This document shows positions 9,050-14,857 of a DNA stretch of 16,061 bases, in pieces; the stretch's first letter is position 1, and each line of letters starts with the position of its first letter. A model generated the notes under the pieces. It was not told the origin of the DNA and made no database searches. It saw only the letters and a program-made list of their open reading frames with translations. The stretch is from the NCBI GenBank assembly GCA_034428395.1, contig DAOUHX010000016.1:1-16061 (forward strand), in the 5' to 3' direction. The translations under genes were made by a program, and so were the position numbers. This DNA comes from Bin5 sp034428395. GTDB lineage: Bacteria; Chloroflexota; Anaerolineae; Caldilineales; Caldilineaceae.

Positions 9050-10303
9050 TTACAGATAGTCCCGCAGTCTGCGGCTGCGGCTGGGATGGCGCAAGCGGCT
9101 CAGGGCCTGCGCCTCGATCTGGCGAATCCGCTCACGCGTGACGCCGAACTTCCTCCCGACCTCTTCGAGCGTGTAGTTGTAGCCGTCCACCAGTCCGAAA
9201 CGCAGTTGCAGAATGCGTACCTCGCGCGGCGAAAGGCTCTGGAAGATCTCGTCGATCACCTCACGTAGTATTTGGCGGCCGGCCGAGTCCTGCGGACTGT
9301 CCGCGTCTTCGTCTTCGATGAAGTCGCCCAGGTAGCTGTCCTCTTCCTCTCCGACCGGCATCTCCAGGCTCAGCGGACGCTGGCTCACGCGCATGATGTG
9401 CTCGACCTTGCGCGGCGTCACCCCCAGCTCATCTGCGATCTCTTCCGTTGTCGGATCGCGACCCAGTTCCTGCACAAGCTGGCGGCTCGTGCGCGTCAGC
9501 CGGTTAATCTGCTCGTACATATGCACCGGCACACGAATCGTCCGCCCCTGGTCCGCAATCGCCCGTGTAACCGCCTGCCGGATCCACCACGTCGCGTAGG
9601 TGCTGAACTTATATCCCCGGCAGTAGTCGAACTTCTTGACCGCGCGAATCAGCCCGATATTGCCCTCCTGGATCAGGTCCAGAAACGGCACACCGCGCCC
9701 CACATACTTTTTGGCCACGCTTACCACCAAGCGGCTGTTGGCCTTGATCAGGTGCTCCTGCGCTGCCCGCCCATCGCGCACGAGCCACAGCAGCTGCTCC
9801 CGTTCCTCCCAATCAACTTCCTCCTGGTTCAGACGGTGCCGCGAATCGCGCCCAGCCTCCATCCGCTTGGCCAGATCGACCTCCTCGGCCGCCGTCAGCA
9901 GCGGCACGCGGCCAATCTCCTTGAGATAGAGGCTGATCGAGTCGTCAATCTCGATCTGGCTGAGATCAAACTCGTCCTCGCCCGCGCTTTCGGGTGACTC
10001 CCGTTTCTCCTCCGGGTGAATGTCCTCTTTCGCCTCGCCGACGGAGATACCCTGGTCGAGCAGGGAAGCGAAAATGTCATCCAGTTGCTCTATGTCGTTT
10101 TCGGCTTCGGGCATGACATGCAGCACTTCATCGTAGCTGACAAAGCCCTTTTCGCGACCGACCTTCAGCAGATGGGTCAGGGTCTCTTGCGGGCTGGAAA
10201 CCTGCACCGCAGGTTGCACCGCGCCGTTTTCCAGCGCGGTCCCGTTCAACGCCTCACTGCGCTCGTTAGTCTGGTCTTGCGTCAAAAGCATCTCTTCAGC
10301 CAT
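9050..10303 (-). CDS. rpoD: Primary sigma factor (sigma-70/SigA)
   Basis: This is the housekeeping sigma subunit that directs RNA polymerase to -35/-10 promoters. I chose the ATG at 10303 (MAEEMLLTQDQ), preceded by AGAGG with 5 nt spacing; a frame-open extension to 10381 would add 26 unlikely residues. The protein is 417 aa. Region 1.1-like sequence occupies about 41-88, then an acidic linker and region 1.2 (DSISLYLKEIGRVPLLT, about 121-137). Region 2 (about 181-262) contains FLDLIQEGNIGLIRAVKKFD, the core-binding 2.2 segment, and YKFSTYATWWIRQAVTRAI, the 2.3-2.4 segment for melting and -10 recognition. Region 3 follows. Region 4 (about 357-417) ends with TLEEVGRKFGVTRERIRQIE, the -35-binding helix-turn-helix. 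The presence of region 1 and the complete region 2.4 favour a primary over an alternative sigma factor. Confidence 0.95.
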   Translation of the reverse strand: MAEEMLLTQDQTNERSEALNGTALENGAVQPAVQVSSPQETLTHLLKVGREKGFVSYDEVLHVMPEAENDIEQLDDIFASLLDQGISVGEAKEDIHPEEKRESPESAGEDEFDLSQIEIDDSISLYLKEIGRVPLLTAAEEVDLAKRMEAGRDSRHRLNQEEVDWEEREQLLWLVRDGRAAQEHLIKANSRLVVSVAKKYVGRGVPFLDLIQEGNIGLIRAVKKFDYCRGYKFSTYATWWIRQAVTRAIADQGRTIRVPVHMYEQINRLTRTSRQLVQELGRDPTTEEIADELGVTPRKVEHIMRVSQRPLSLEMPVGEEEDSYLGDFIEDEDADSPQDSAGRQILREVIDEIFQSLSPREVRILQLRFGLVDGYNYTLEEVGRKFGVTRERIRQIEAQALSRLRHPSRSRRLRDYL

Positions 10304-10425
10304 CGTCACCTCTTCCTTCCTGAATGGGCGTTCACAATCCCCTGCCGTTCGGCCCTTGTGGACCGGCGCTTCGCCCTGCAAGCATCATCAATACCGTCGC
10401 GTTTCATCTGCCTTGCGGCGCCGTA

Positions 10426-10440
10426 ACTCTACCGTAGAGT
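10426..10440. promoter_or_regulatory. Operator-like palindrome upstream of rpoD
   Basis: ACTCTAC-C-GTAGAGT is a perfect 7+7 inverted repeat with a 1-nt centre, lying 123-137 bp before the rpoD ATG. The centre is too tight for an RNA hairpin, so a dimeric DNA-binding protein site is more likely. It matches no operator I recognise. Confidence 0.35.
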
Positions 10441-10490
10441 CTGTCATACATGACGCGGATTTGGTCCCGTCCAGAGCGGACGGAGTGTGG

Positions 10491-11477
10491 CTATGCCGGC
10501 AACTTGAAGTCCCAGATGCCCTCCCTTTGCACGTACTTGCGGGCGCAAGACGGGCACTGGAGTTCAACCGGGTTGAGCGCAGACAGAGGATGCGCTCCAC
10601 ATGCCGGACAACGAAAAAGCTCTGAATGCGCGGCAGACGCGGCCGACGCTTCTGTCTGCGGACGCCTCGGCGCGTCCGGTGCATGCACCTGAACGAAGAC
10701 GCTGGGCGCGAGCGGGAATCTGCCGCCGATATCAAACAGCCAGCTGTCCACGCGGGCGAGAGCCTGCGCCGGCAAACTTCTCTTCAACGTCCGCAGCCGG
10801 AAATGGGAAGCGCCGAAGCGTTGATGCACGTTCAGGCCGGCATCTTTCAGTTTTGCGCCCATCCAGCCGGGATGAAAATCGAAGTTCATCGCCACAAACT
10901 CCAGCGGCGCCGGGTCGAAGGGTGACCACGACTGCCGGCGCGTCAGCCAGCGCAGGACCGCCTTCAGGTTGCGCTTGCTGGCATATTCGAGTACGGCCGT
11001 GCTGTCTTTGTGCAGCAGCGTTTGCAACCGGGCCAGCGCTGCTGGTACATCCGCCAGGTGATGCATCACCCGCACCATCACGAGTGCGTCGAGCGACTGG
11101 TCGGCCAGCGGCATCTGATACAGATTTCCGGCGACAAAGACAAAGCGTTCGTCAACTCCCCATCGCCGCACCGCGTCGCTCAGCATCGTGCGGCTGTAGT
11201 CGAAAAGAACGATCTGCTCGTAACCGAGATAAAGATCGGCTAAGCGCCCGAACCCGGCTCCGATTTCGGCGATGCGGCCTCCTCGCGTCGGCAGGAGGCG
11301 GCGCAGTGCAATTCGTTCGACCGCGTCCTCGTATTCGCGCCCTTGTCCTTCCCAGAAGTCCTGACGATAGCCGCTGCCCTCGTAGTCGATCACCGGGACG
11401 GCCGGGCCTGAGCCTGCCTGTTTGTTTGGCTGCTTGATGGTTCCGCTATCGGCTGCCATCAGGTTTTCTGCCGACAC
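10491..11477 (-). CDS. SAM-dependent methyltransferase with C-terminal zinc ribbon
   Basis: The 328-aa product starts at GTG 11477, with GGAGGA 9 nt upstream. Residues about 47-165 are a class I Rossmann methyltransferase: motif I is IAEIGAGFGRLAD (69-81), the acidic end of strand 2 is LFDYS (Asp93), and motif IV-like sequence is SLDALVMVRVMHHL (128-141), the MHHL seen in UbiE/type-11 enzymes. The C-terminal part (289-325) is a Trm112-like zinc ribbon with Cys290, Cys293, Cys308 and Cys311, then a REGIWDF tail. Such a ribbon normally contacts a partner or substrate, and here it is fused to the enzyme. The methyl acceptor is unknown. The gene is followed after 187 bp by rpoD on the same strand and preceded by a good promoter (11601-11629). 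Confidence 0.8.
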   Translation of the reverse strand: MSAENLMAADSGTIKQPNKQAGSGPAVPVIDYEGSGYRQDFWEGQGREYEDAVERIALRRLLPTRGGRIAEIGAGFGRLADLYLGYEQIVLFDYSRTMLSDAVRRWGVDERFVFVAGNLYQMPLADQSLDALVMVRVMHHLADVPAALARLQTLLHKDSTAVLEYASKRNLKAVLRWLTRRQSWSPFDPAPLEFVAMNFDFHPGWMGAKLKDAGLNVHQRFGASHFRLRTLKRSLPAQALARVDSWLFDIGGRFPLAPSVFVQVHAPDAPRRPQTEASAASAAHSELFRCPACGAHPLSALNPVELQCPSCARKYVQREGIWDFKLPA

Positions 11478-11506
11478 TCGGGCCGCTCCTCCGCAGTCCT
11501 AATAGA

Positions 11507-11522
11507 TGTTTCACGTGAAACA
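11507..11522. promoter_or_regulatory. parS: Perfect parS centromere site (ParB/Spo0J binding)
   Basis: TGTTTCACGTGAAACA is a perfect 16-bp palindrome and matches the parS consensus TGTTNCACGTGAAACA conserved across most bacterial phyla. ParB loads here as a CTP-dependent clamp and recruits SMC for origin segregation. It lies 30 bp upstream of the methyltransferase start, inside its predicted transcript leader. parA and parB are not in this window. Confidence 0.93.
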
Positions 11523-11525
11523 CGA

Positions 11526-11563
11526 ACAATCTCTGGTAACAGTAACGATCTCTGGTAACAGTA
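11526..11563. repeat. Two tandem copies of a 19-bp repeat beside parS
   Basis: Two adjacent 19-bp units (11526-11544 and 11545-11563), ACRATCTCTGGTAACAGTA, differ at one base. They begin 3 bp after parS and lie within the predicted 5' leader of the methyltransferase. Function unknown; they could be an accessory protein-binding site or a simple duplication. Confidence 0.8.
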
Positions 11564-11600
11564 CAGTGCGAATTCGACTCAAGCCGCGGGTAGCCGACCT

Positions 11601-11629
11601 AGTATAGCACGCGGGCGGATCAATTTCAA
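11601..11629 (-). promoter_or_regulatory. Sigma-A promoter of the methyltransferase gene
   Basis: On the - strand, TTGAAA (11624-11629) and TATACT (11601-11606) are separated by exactly 17 nt, with an extra TG one base before the -10. The start site would be near 11594, giving a leader of about 117 nt that carries the 19-bp repeats and parS. Confidence 0.75.
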
Positions 11630-11743
11630 TACCTTTCCTGCTTTTTTCATCTTCAATTCCTGATCAATCCCCCAATGTGCTCCATCCGGGGCATTAAAGC
11701 AGGATCATGCCCCGTACGCCCTGCCAGGTCCACCTCCCTCCAT

Positions 11744-11772
11744 TTGTTGTCTGGAAGGAAAGCGTCTAAAAT
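11744..11772 (+). promoter_or_regulatory. Probable promoter of the OsmC-family selenoprotein gene
   Basis: TTGTTG (11744-11749) and TAAAAT (11767-11772) are separated by 17 nt, giving a start near 11779 and a leader of about 120 nt. The leader contains a small hairpin (GCCAC 11801-11805 with GTGGC 11810-11814). In the 270 nt between this leader and the methyltransferase promoter region I see no other gene. Confidence 0.55.
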
Positions 11773-11901
11773 GCGCCACTGAAGAACGCCGCCAGAGTAC
11801 GCCACTCAGGTGGCTGGACCGCATCAACATGTTAGCGAAAGCCTCCCTTCTGATCTAGACGAATCCGGTAGGCGGAAGGTTTCATTTCGAGGAGGAAGAT
11901 G

Positions 11902-12375
11902 ATGGCAGATGTCGCATATCGCTCTAAGACCCGCATAGAGCGCGTGAAAGGGCCGTTGCGCAGAGCATTTCTGCCGGCCGAGGAAGGCCACACTCTGTTC
12001 GGCGTCCATTCGGAAGTGGCCGAGCACTACGGCGTCGATACCGCCGTCCACGAGCCCCACGCCACCACGCTTGACTATATCAATGCGGCCACAGGCGGCT
12101 GACTGACCGGCACCTTCGGCGGCGCGCTGGAAGCGCGCGATATACCCGCGGGTGACGGCTTCCTGTCAGCCGACGTAGAGGCGGAAATCGAAAAAGATGG
12201 CAATGTCCTCGTCATCAAGCGTATTCACGCCACCTACACCTTGAAAGTGGCGCCCGAAAACCGGGATACAGCCCAACGCGTACACGGATTCCATGCCGAC
12301 TTCTGCCCTGTGGCACGCAGTCTGAAAGGCAGCATCGACATCTCCACCGAACTGCGTATGATCGATCTCGAATAG
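11902..12375 (+). CDS. OsmC-family hydroperoxide reductase, predicted selenoprotein (Sec67 at TGA 12100)
   Basis: Read through the in-frame TGA at 12100-12102, this is a complete 157-aa OsmC-family protein. The first part runs to PHATTLDYINAATGG; after the TGA the same frame continues LTGTFGGALEARDIPAG and then VLVIKRIHATYTLKV, HADFCPVARSLKGSIDIST and LRMIDLE, ending at TAG 12373-12375. The TGA occupies exactly the place of the invariant peroxidatic Cys of the GGCLTGT motif. The second conserved Cys is intact (Cys135, in FCPVARS), 68 residues on; in E. coli OsmC the pair is 66 apart. OsmC proteins reduce organic hydroperoxides through these two residues. A SECIS-like hairpin follows the TGA. 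ATG 11902 has AGGAGG 6 nt upstream; the ATG at 11899 would leave only 3 nt. Alternatives are a nonsense mutation or base error. Sec machinery genes are not in view. Confidence 0.85.
12122..12138 (+). promoter_or_regulatory. Bacterial SECIS-like stem-loop in the OsmC gene
   Basis: GCGCGCT (12122-12128) pairs perfectly with AGCGCGC (12132-12138) around the triloop GGA. A further C12120-G12139 pair forms if G12121 bulges. The loop starts 26 nt after the TGA and opens with G. The published bacterial SECIS model asks for an upper stem of 4-16 bp, a G among the first two loop bases, and a TGA-to-loop distance of about 16-37 nt. All three are met. SelB would bind here to deliver Sec-tRNA. Confidence 0.7.
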
Positions 12376-12399
12376 TTCTTCGACGACCGCGCCCGTACA

Positions 12400-12476
12400 C
12401 TACAGTGACGCTACAGTGACGCTACAGTGACGCTACAGTGACGCTACTGCGAGGCTGCAGTGAGGCTGCAGCCTCG
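12400..12476. repeat. Seven tandem 11-bp units after the selenoprotein gene
   Basis: CTACAGTGACG occurs four times exactly (12400-12443), followed by three diverged units, CTACTGCGAGG, CTGCAGTGAGG and CTGCAGCCTCG (12444-12476). The period is about one helical turn, so each unit presents the same DNA face. The units are too short for CRISPR and there are no spacers. Confidence 0.9.
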
Positions 12477-12477
12477 C
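12449..12477 (+). terminator. Perfect 12-bp inverted repeat, possible terminator of the selenoprotein gene
   Basis: GCGAGGCTGCAG (12449-12460) pairs fully with CTGCAGCCTCGC (12466-12477) around a TGAGG loop. It is a very stable hairpin formed from the last three units of the 11-bp repeat. It lacks a following T run, so it may end or protect the transcript in another way. Confidence 0.5.
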
Positions 12478-12512
12478 GCTCCTCATCGGAGTACACCAGC
12501 CTTTTCCCGAGT

Positions 12513-12541
12513 TTGACAGCCCACACAGCGTGTGTTAGACT
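12513..12541 (+). promoter_or_regulatory. Strong sigma-A promoter upstream of the structured RNA
   Basis: A perfect -35 TTGACA (12513-12518), a 17-nt spacer and TAGACT (12536-12541) predict a start near 12548. It is the best promoter in the window and is followed by no open reading frame, but by a structured stretch ending in a terminator. Confidence 0.75.
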
Positions 12542-12547
12542 GCCGTT

Positions 12548-12722
12548 CAATCAGGTCATGTCGTCTGAGGCACAAGCATGAATCCATCTGATTCCGGCAA
12601 GATTCAGTCGAGGAGGCGTCGCGAGCAATAACCAGACTGCCGTCTGGGCATTTGCGCGTGGGCCGGATTCCCTGGTAGGAAATCACCCGATTGCAAAGCT
12701 CCCTGGACGGGGGGCTTTTTTT
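12548..12722 (+). ncRNA. Predicted structured small RNA or attenuator leader, family not recognised
   Basis: The segment runs from a predicted start to an intrinsic terminator, about 175 nt. CAATCAGGT (12548-12556) pairs with ACCCGATTG (12685-12693), eight pairs with one mismatch, closing a multibranch fold. Inside are three hairpins. One is GAATC/GATTC (12580-12594). The second is a long arm (12620-12658) whose tip is CCAGAC/GTCTGG around TGCC and whose base is CGCG/CGCG plus CAA/TTG. The third is GATTCC/GGAAATC (12666-12684). I see no T-box, lysine, cobalamin or SAM riboswitch consensus, and the shape is not the long rod of 6S RNA. It may be a stand-alone small RNA or a leader controlling the arg operon, whose first gene starts 155 nt downstream of the terminator. 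Confidence 0.55.
12695..12722 (+). terminator. Intrinsic terminator ending the structured RNA, upstream of argC
   Basis: AAAGCTCCC (12695-12703) pairs with GGGGGCTTT (12710-12718) around TGGACG, with one G-T wobble, and T fills 12716-12722. It lies between the promoter at 12513 and argC, so it either ends a small RNA or acts as an attenuator. In 12723-12877 I see no convincing second promoter, only a small TTGC/GCAA hairpin near 12843-12854. Confidence 0.85.
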
Positions 12723-12877
12723 GTACCGCTGTTTTCCGGCGCCGTGTCAGCCCGTCGAGCGAAAGGGACAGAGCGAGTCCTCCCCGAAGCAGGGATTAGT
12801 TCCAGAATGGGCAGCCACCGGAAACGAGCAGTTGAAATTGAGTTGCAAAAGCAATTGGAAACTTGAGGAGTCATATA

Positions 12878-13927
12878 ATGCATAAGGCAGGCATCGCCGG
12901 CGCAACCGGCTACATCGGTTACGAACTGATCAGACTGATTCACCGCCATCCACAGCTTGAAATCGCCTGGCTGACGAGCGAGCGCAATGCCGGCAAATGC
13001 TTCAATCAGGTTTTCAGCACGCCGTGGGACTACCCGCTGATTACCCTCGCCGATGCCTACCTGCGCACAGATGAGGTCGATGTCGTCTTCCTCTGTCTGC
13101 CCCATGCCGAGTCGATGGAGGCGGTCGGCCGCTTTTACGCAGCCGGCGTGCGCGTTATCGATCTCAGCGCCGATTTTCGCCTCAAGGACGTCAACACCTA
13201 CAAGCGCTGGTACGGCGCCGAGCACACAGCGCCGCAGCTGTGCGCCGAGGCACGCTACGGCCTGTCCGAGCTCTTCCGCGGCGAACTGAGCGGCGCCAAG
13301 CTGATCGCCAACCCCGGCTGCTATCCCACCAGCGTCAACCTTGGCCTGTACCCGCTCGCCAGAGCCGGCTGGCTGGGCGAACGCGTCATCGTTGACAGCA
13401 AGAGCGGCGTTTCCGGCGCGGGCCGCAAGACCAATCTGACCTACCAGTTCGTCGAGGCCAACGAGAATATCACTCCGTACAGTGTCGGCCACCGTCACCG
13501 GCACATCGCCGAGATGGAGCAGGTCCTCGGCGCGGCCAACGGCGGCGGACTGGGGCGTTCCTTGCGCTTCTTGTTCACGCCGCATCTGCTGCCGGTCAAT
13601 CGAGGCATTCTCAGCACAATGTACGTCGACGTGTCCGCCGGTGTGACCGAGGAGCGCATCCGAGAGCTGTACGCCGAAAACTACGCCGGTGAGCCGTTTA
13701 TCCATCTGCTGCCCCCCGGTGAGCTGGCCAGCCTCGCCCACACCGTCGGCACCAATCGCTGCGCCATCGGAATCACACAGGCGGACCCGTCACAGCCCGA
13801 GGGAAGCGAATATAGCGAATATATTGTCACCGCCTCCATTGACAATCTGGTCAAAGGCGGCAGCGGGCAAGCGATCCAGAACTACAACATCGCCGCCGGC
13901 CTGGATGAGACCGCGGGCCTCATCTGA
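12878..13927 (+). CDS. argC: N-acetyl-gamma-glutamyl-phosphate reductase
   Basis: ArgC reduces N-acetylglutamyl phosphate to the semialdehyde with NADPH, the third step of arginine synthesis. The 349-aa protein starts at ATG 12878, with AGGAG 7 nt upstream. The N-terminal Rossmann motif is AGIAGATGYIGYELIRL (4-20). The catalytic Cys148 lies in IANPGCYPT, followed by VDSKSGVSGAGRK. HRHRHIAEMEQV carries the conserved His region, and GGSGQAIQNYNIAAGLDE is the family's C-terminal NADP-binding signature. It is first in a cluster argC, SpoU methyltransferase, argB, argD, all on +. Confidence 0.95.
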   Translation: MHKAGIAGATGYIGYELIRLIHRHPQLEIAWLTSERNAGKCFNQVFSTPWDYPLITLADAYLRTDEVDVVFLCLPHAESMEAVGRFYAAGVRVIDLSADFRLKDVNTYKRWYGAEHTAPQLCAEARYGLSELFRGELSGAKLIANPGCYPTSVNLGLYPLARAGWLGERVIVDSKSGVSGAGRKTNLTYQFVEANENITPYSVGHRHRHIAEMEQVLGAANGGGLGRSLRFLFTPHLLPVNRGILSTMYVDVSAGVTEERIRELYAENYAGEPFIHLLPPGELASLAHTVGTNRCAIGITQADPSQPEGSEYSEYIVTASIDNLVKGGSGQAIQNYNIAAGLDETAGLI

Positions 13928-13992
13928 CCGCGTTCCCTGGTTGTCGGTTTTGATCTTTTCGAGAACAACGCCTTGTCAGAAGGCTGGAACCA

Positions 13993-14796
13993 ATGGGACC
14001 GAGCCGGGATTCCAGCGAACAGGAGTCAGCGACCACCTTGCTGGAGGGCAAAATATCGGTGGCGGCTGCGCTGCGCTCCCCATATCGCACCGTCCACCGC
14101 GTCCTGTTGCGGGCCGACCGGCAGGACCGGGCGATGCGCTGGCTGCAACACCGCGCACACGAGGCCAACGTGCCGGTCGAGCAGGTCGCCGCGGCCGAGA
14201 TCGACGCCGTCACCCAAGGGAACTCGCACGGCGGCGTCGCCGCGGTGGCAGGGCAACGCAGGTTCGTCGATATGGCATCCTTGCTGCCCCAGGGGGACTC
14301 GCCGGCCTTTGTCGTGATGTTGGACGGCATCGAGGACCCCTTCAACTTCGGCCACGCGCTGCGCGCGCTCTACGCCATGGGCGCGCACGGGCTGGTTCTG
14401 CGGCCGCGCAACTGGATGAGCGCGGCCGCAACCGTAGCCAGGGCCTCCGCGGGCGCATCGGAGCTGATCCCGATCGCAGTTGCTGGGACCGTTGACGAGG
14501 CCGCGCACTTTTGCCGCCAGCAGGGGTTGACAGTAGCCTGCGCGCAGAAGGAGAACGCAGTTCCTGTCGATCAGGCCGACCTGACGGCCCCGCTCCTTCT
14601 GCTGGTCGGCGGCGAAAAGCGGGGCGTGACGCGCTCGTTCACTGGCCAGGCCGACCTGCGCCTGCAGATTCCGTATAACAGAGACGACTTTGCGCCGTCA
14701 CTAGGCACAACAGCCGCCGCCGCCGCGCTGGCCTACGAGGTGATGCGGCAACGAAAAACTTCGCACAGTGCAGGCCGCAATCGCGTGGCCGGGTGA
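13993..14796 (+). CDS. TrmH/SpoU-family RNA 2'-O-methyltransferase
   Basis: The 267-aa product starts at ATG 13993 (AGAAGG 9 nt upstream), 65 nt after argC. It has an N-terminal substrate-binding part (about 15-90, with the usual GGVAAV segment near 80) and a SPOUT knot domain (about 104-255). Motif 1 is DGIEDPFNFGHALRALYAMGA with Asn118 and Arg124. Motif 2 is LLVGGEKRGVTRS (204-215). Motif 3, usually IPMxGxxxSLNVS, here reads LQIPYNRDDFAPSLGTT, so the normal Asn is Gly238. The family methylates ribose 2'-OH in rRNA or tRNA using SAM; which nucleotide is unknown. Its place inside the arg cluster is unexplained and may simply reflect cotranscription. Confidence 0.85.
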   Translation: MGPSRDSSEQESATTLLEGKISVAAALRSPYRTVHRVLLRADRQDRAMRWLQHRAHEANVPVEQVAAAEIDAVTQGNSHGGVAAVAGQRRFVDMASLLPQGDSPAFVVMLDGIEDPFNFGHALRALYAMGAHGLVLRPRNWMSAAATVARASAGASELIPIAVAGTVDEAAHFCRQQGLTVACAQKENAVPVDQADLTAPLLLLVGGEKRGVTRSFTGQADLRLQIPYNRDDFAPSLGTTAAAAALAYEVMRQRKTSHSAGRNRVAG

Positions 14797-14857
14797 ACGC
14801 AATACGACCGGCCAGGAGCCGCTGGCAGCCGACCGCCATCTCGCACGAGGCAACGCA

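Noticed and set aside
9272..9997. Open frame on the + strand within rpoD
   Set aside because: It is antisense to conserved sigma regions 2-4, with no motif or good ribosome site.
10304..10381. N-terminal extension of RpoD to 10381
   Set aside because: The added 26 residues show no sigma similarity, and the ATG at 10303 has a good ribosome site.
11902..12102. A short protein ending at the TGA, that is, an ordinary truncated gene or pseudogene
   Set aside because: The frame continues with strong OsmC conservation for 90 codons, the TGA replaces exactly the catalytic Cys, and a SECIS-like hairpin follows. A base error remains the main alternative.
12400..12476. CRISPR array
   Set aside because: The units are 11 bp and directly adjacent, with no spacers and no cas genes.
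12548..12722. T-box leader or 6S RNA
   Set aside because: No T-box antiterminator sequence or specifier-loop pattern is visible, and the fold is a multibranch junction rather than the 6S rod. A covariance search would settle it.
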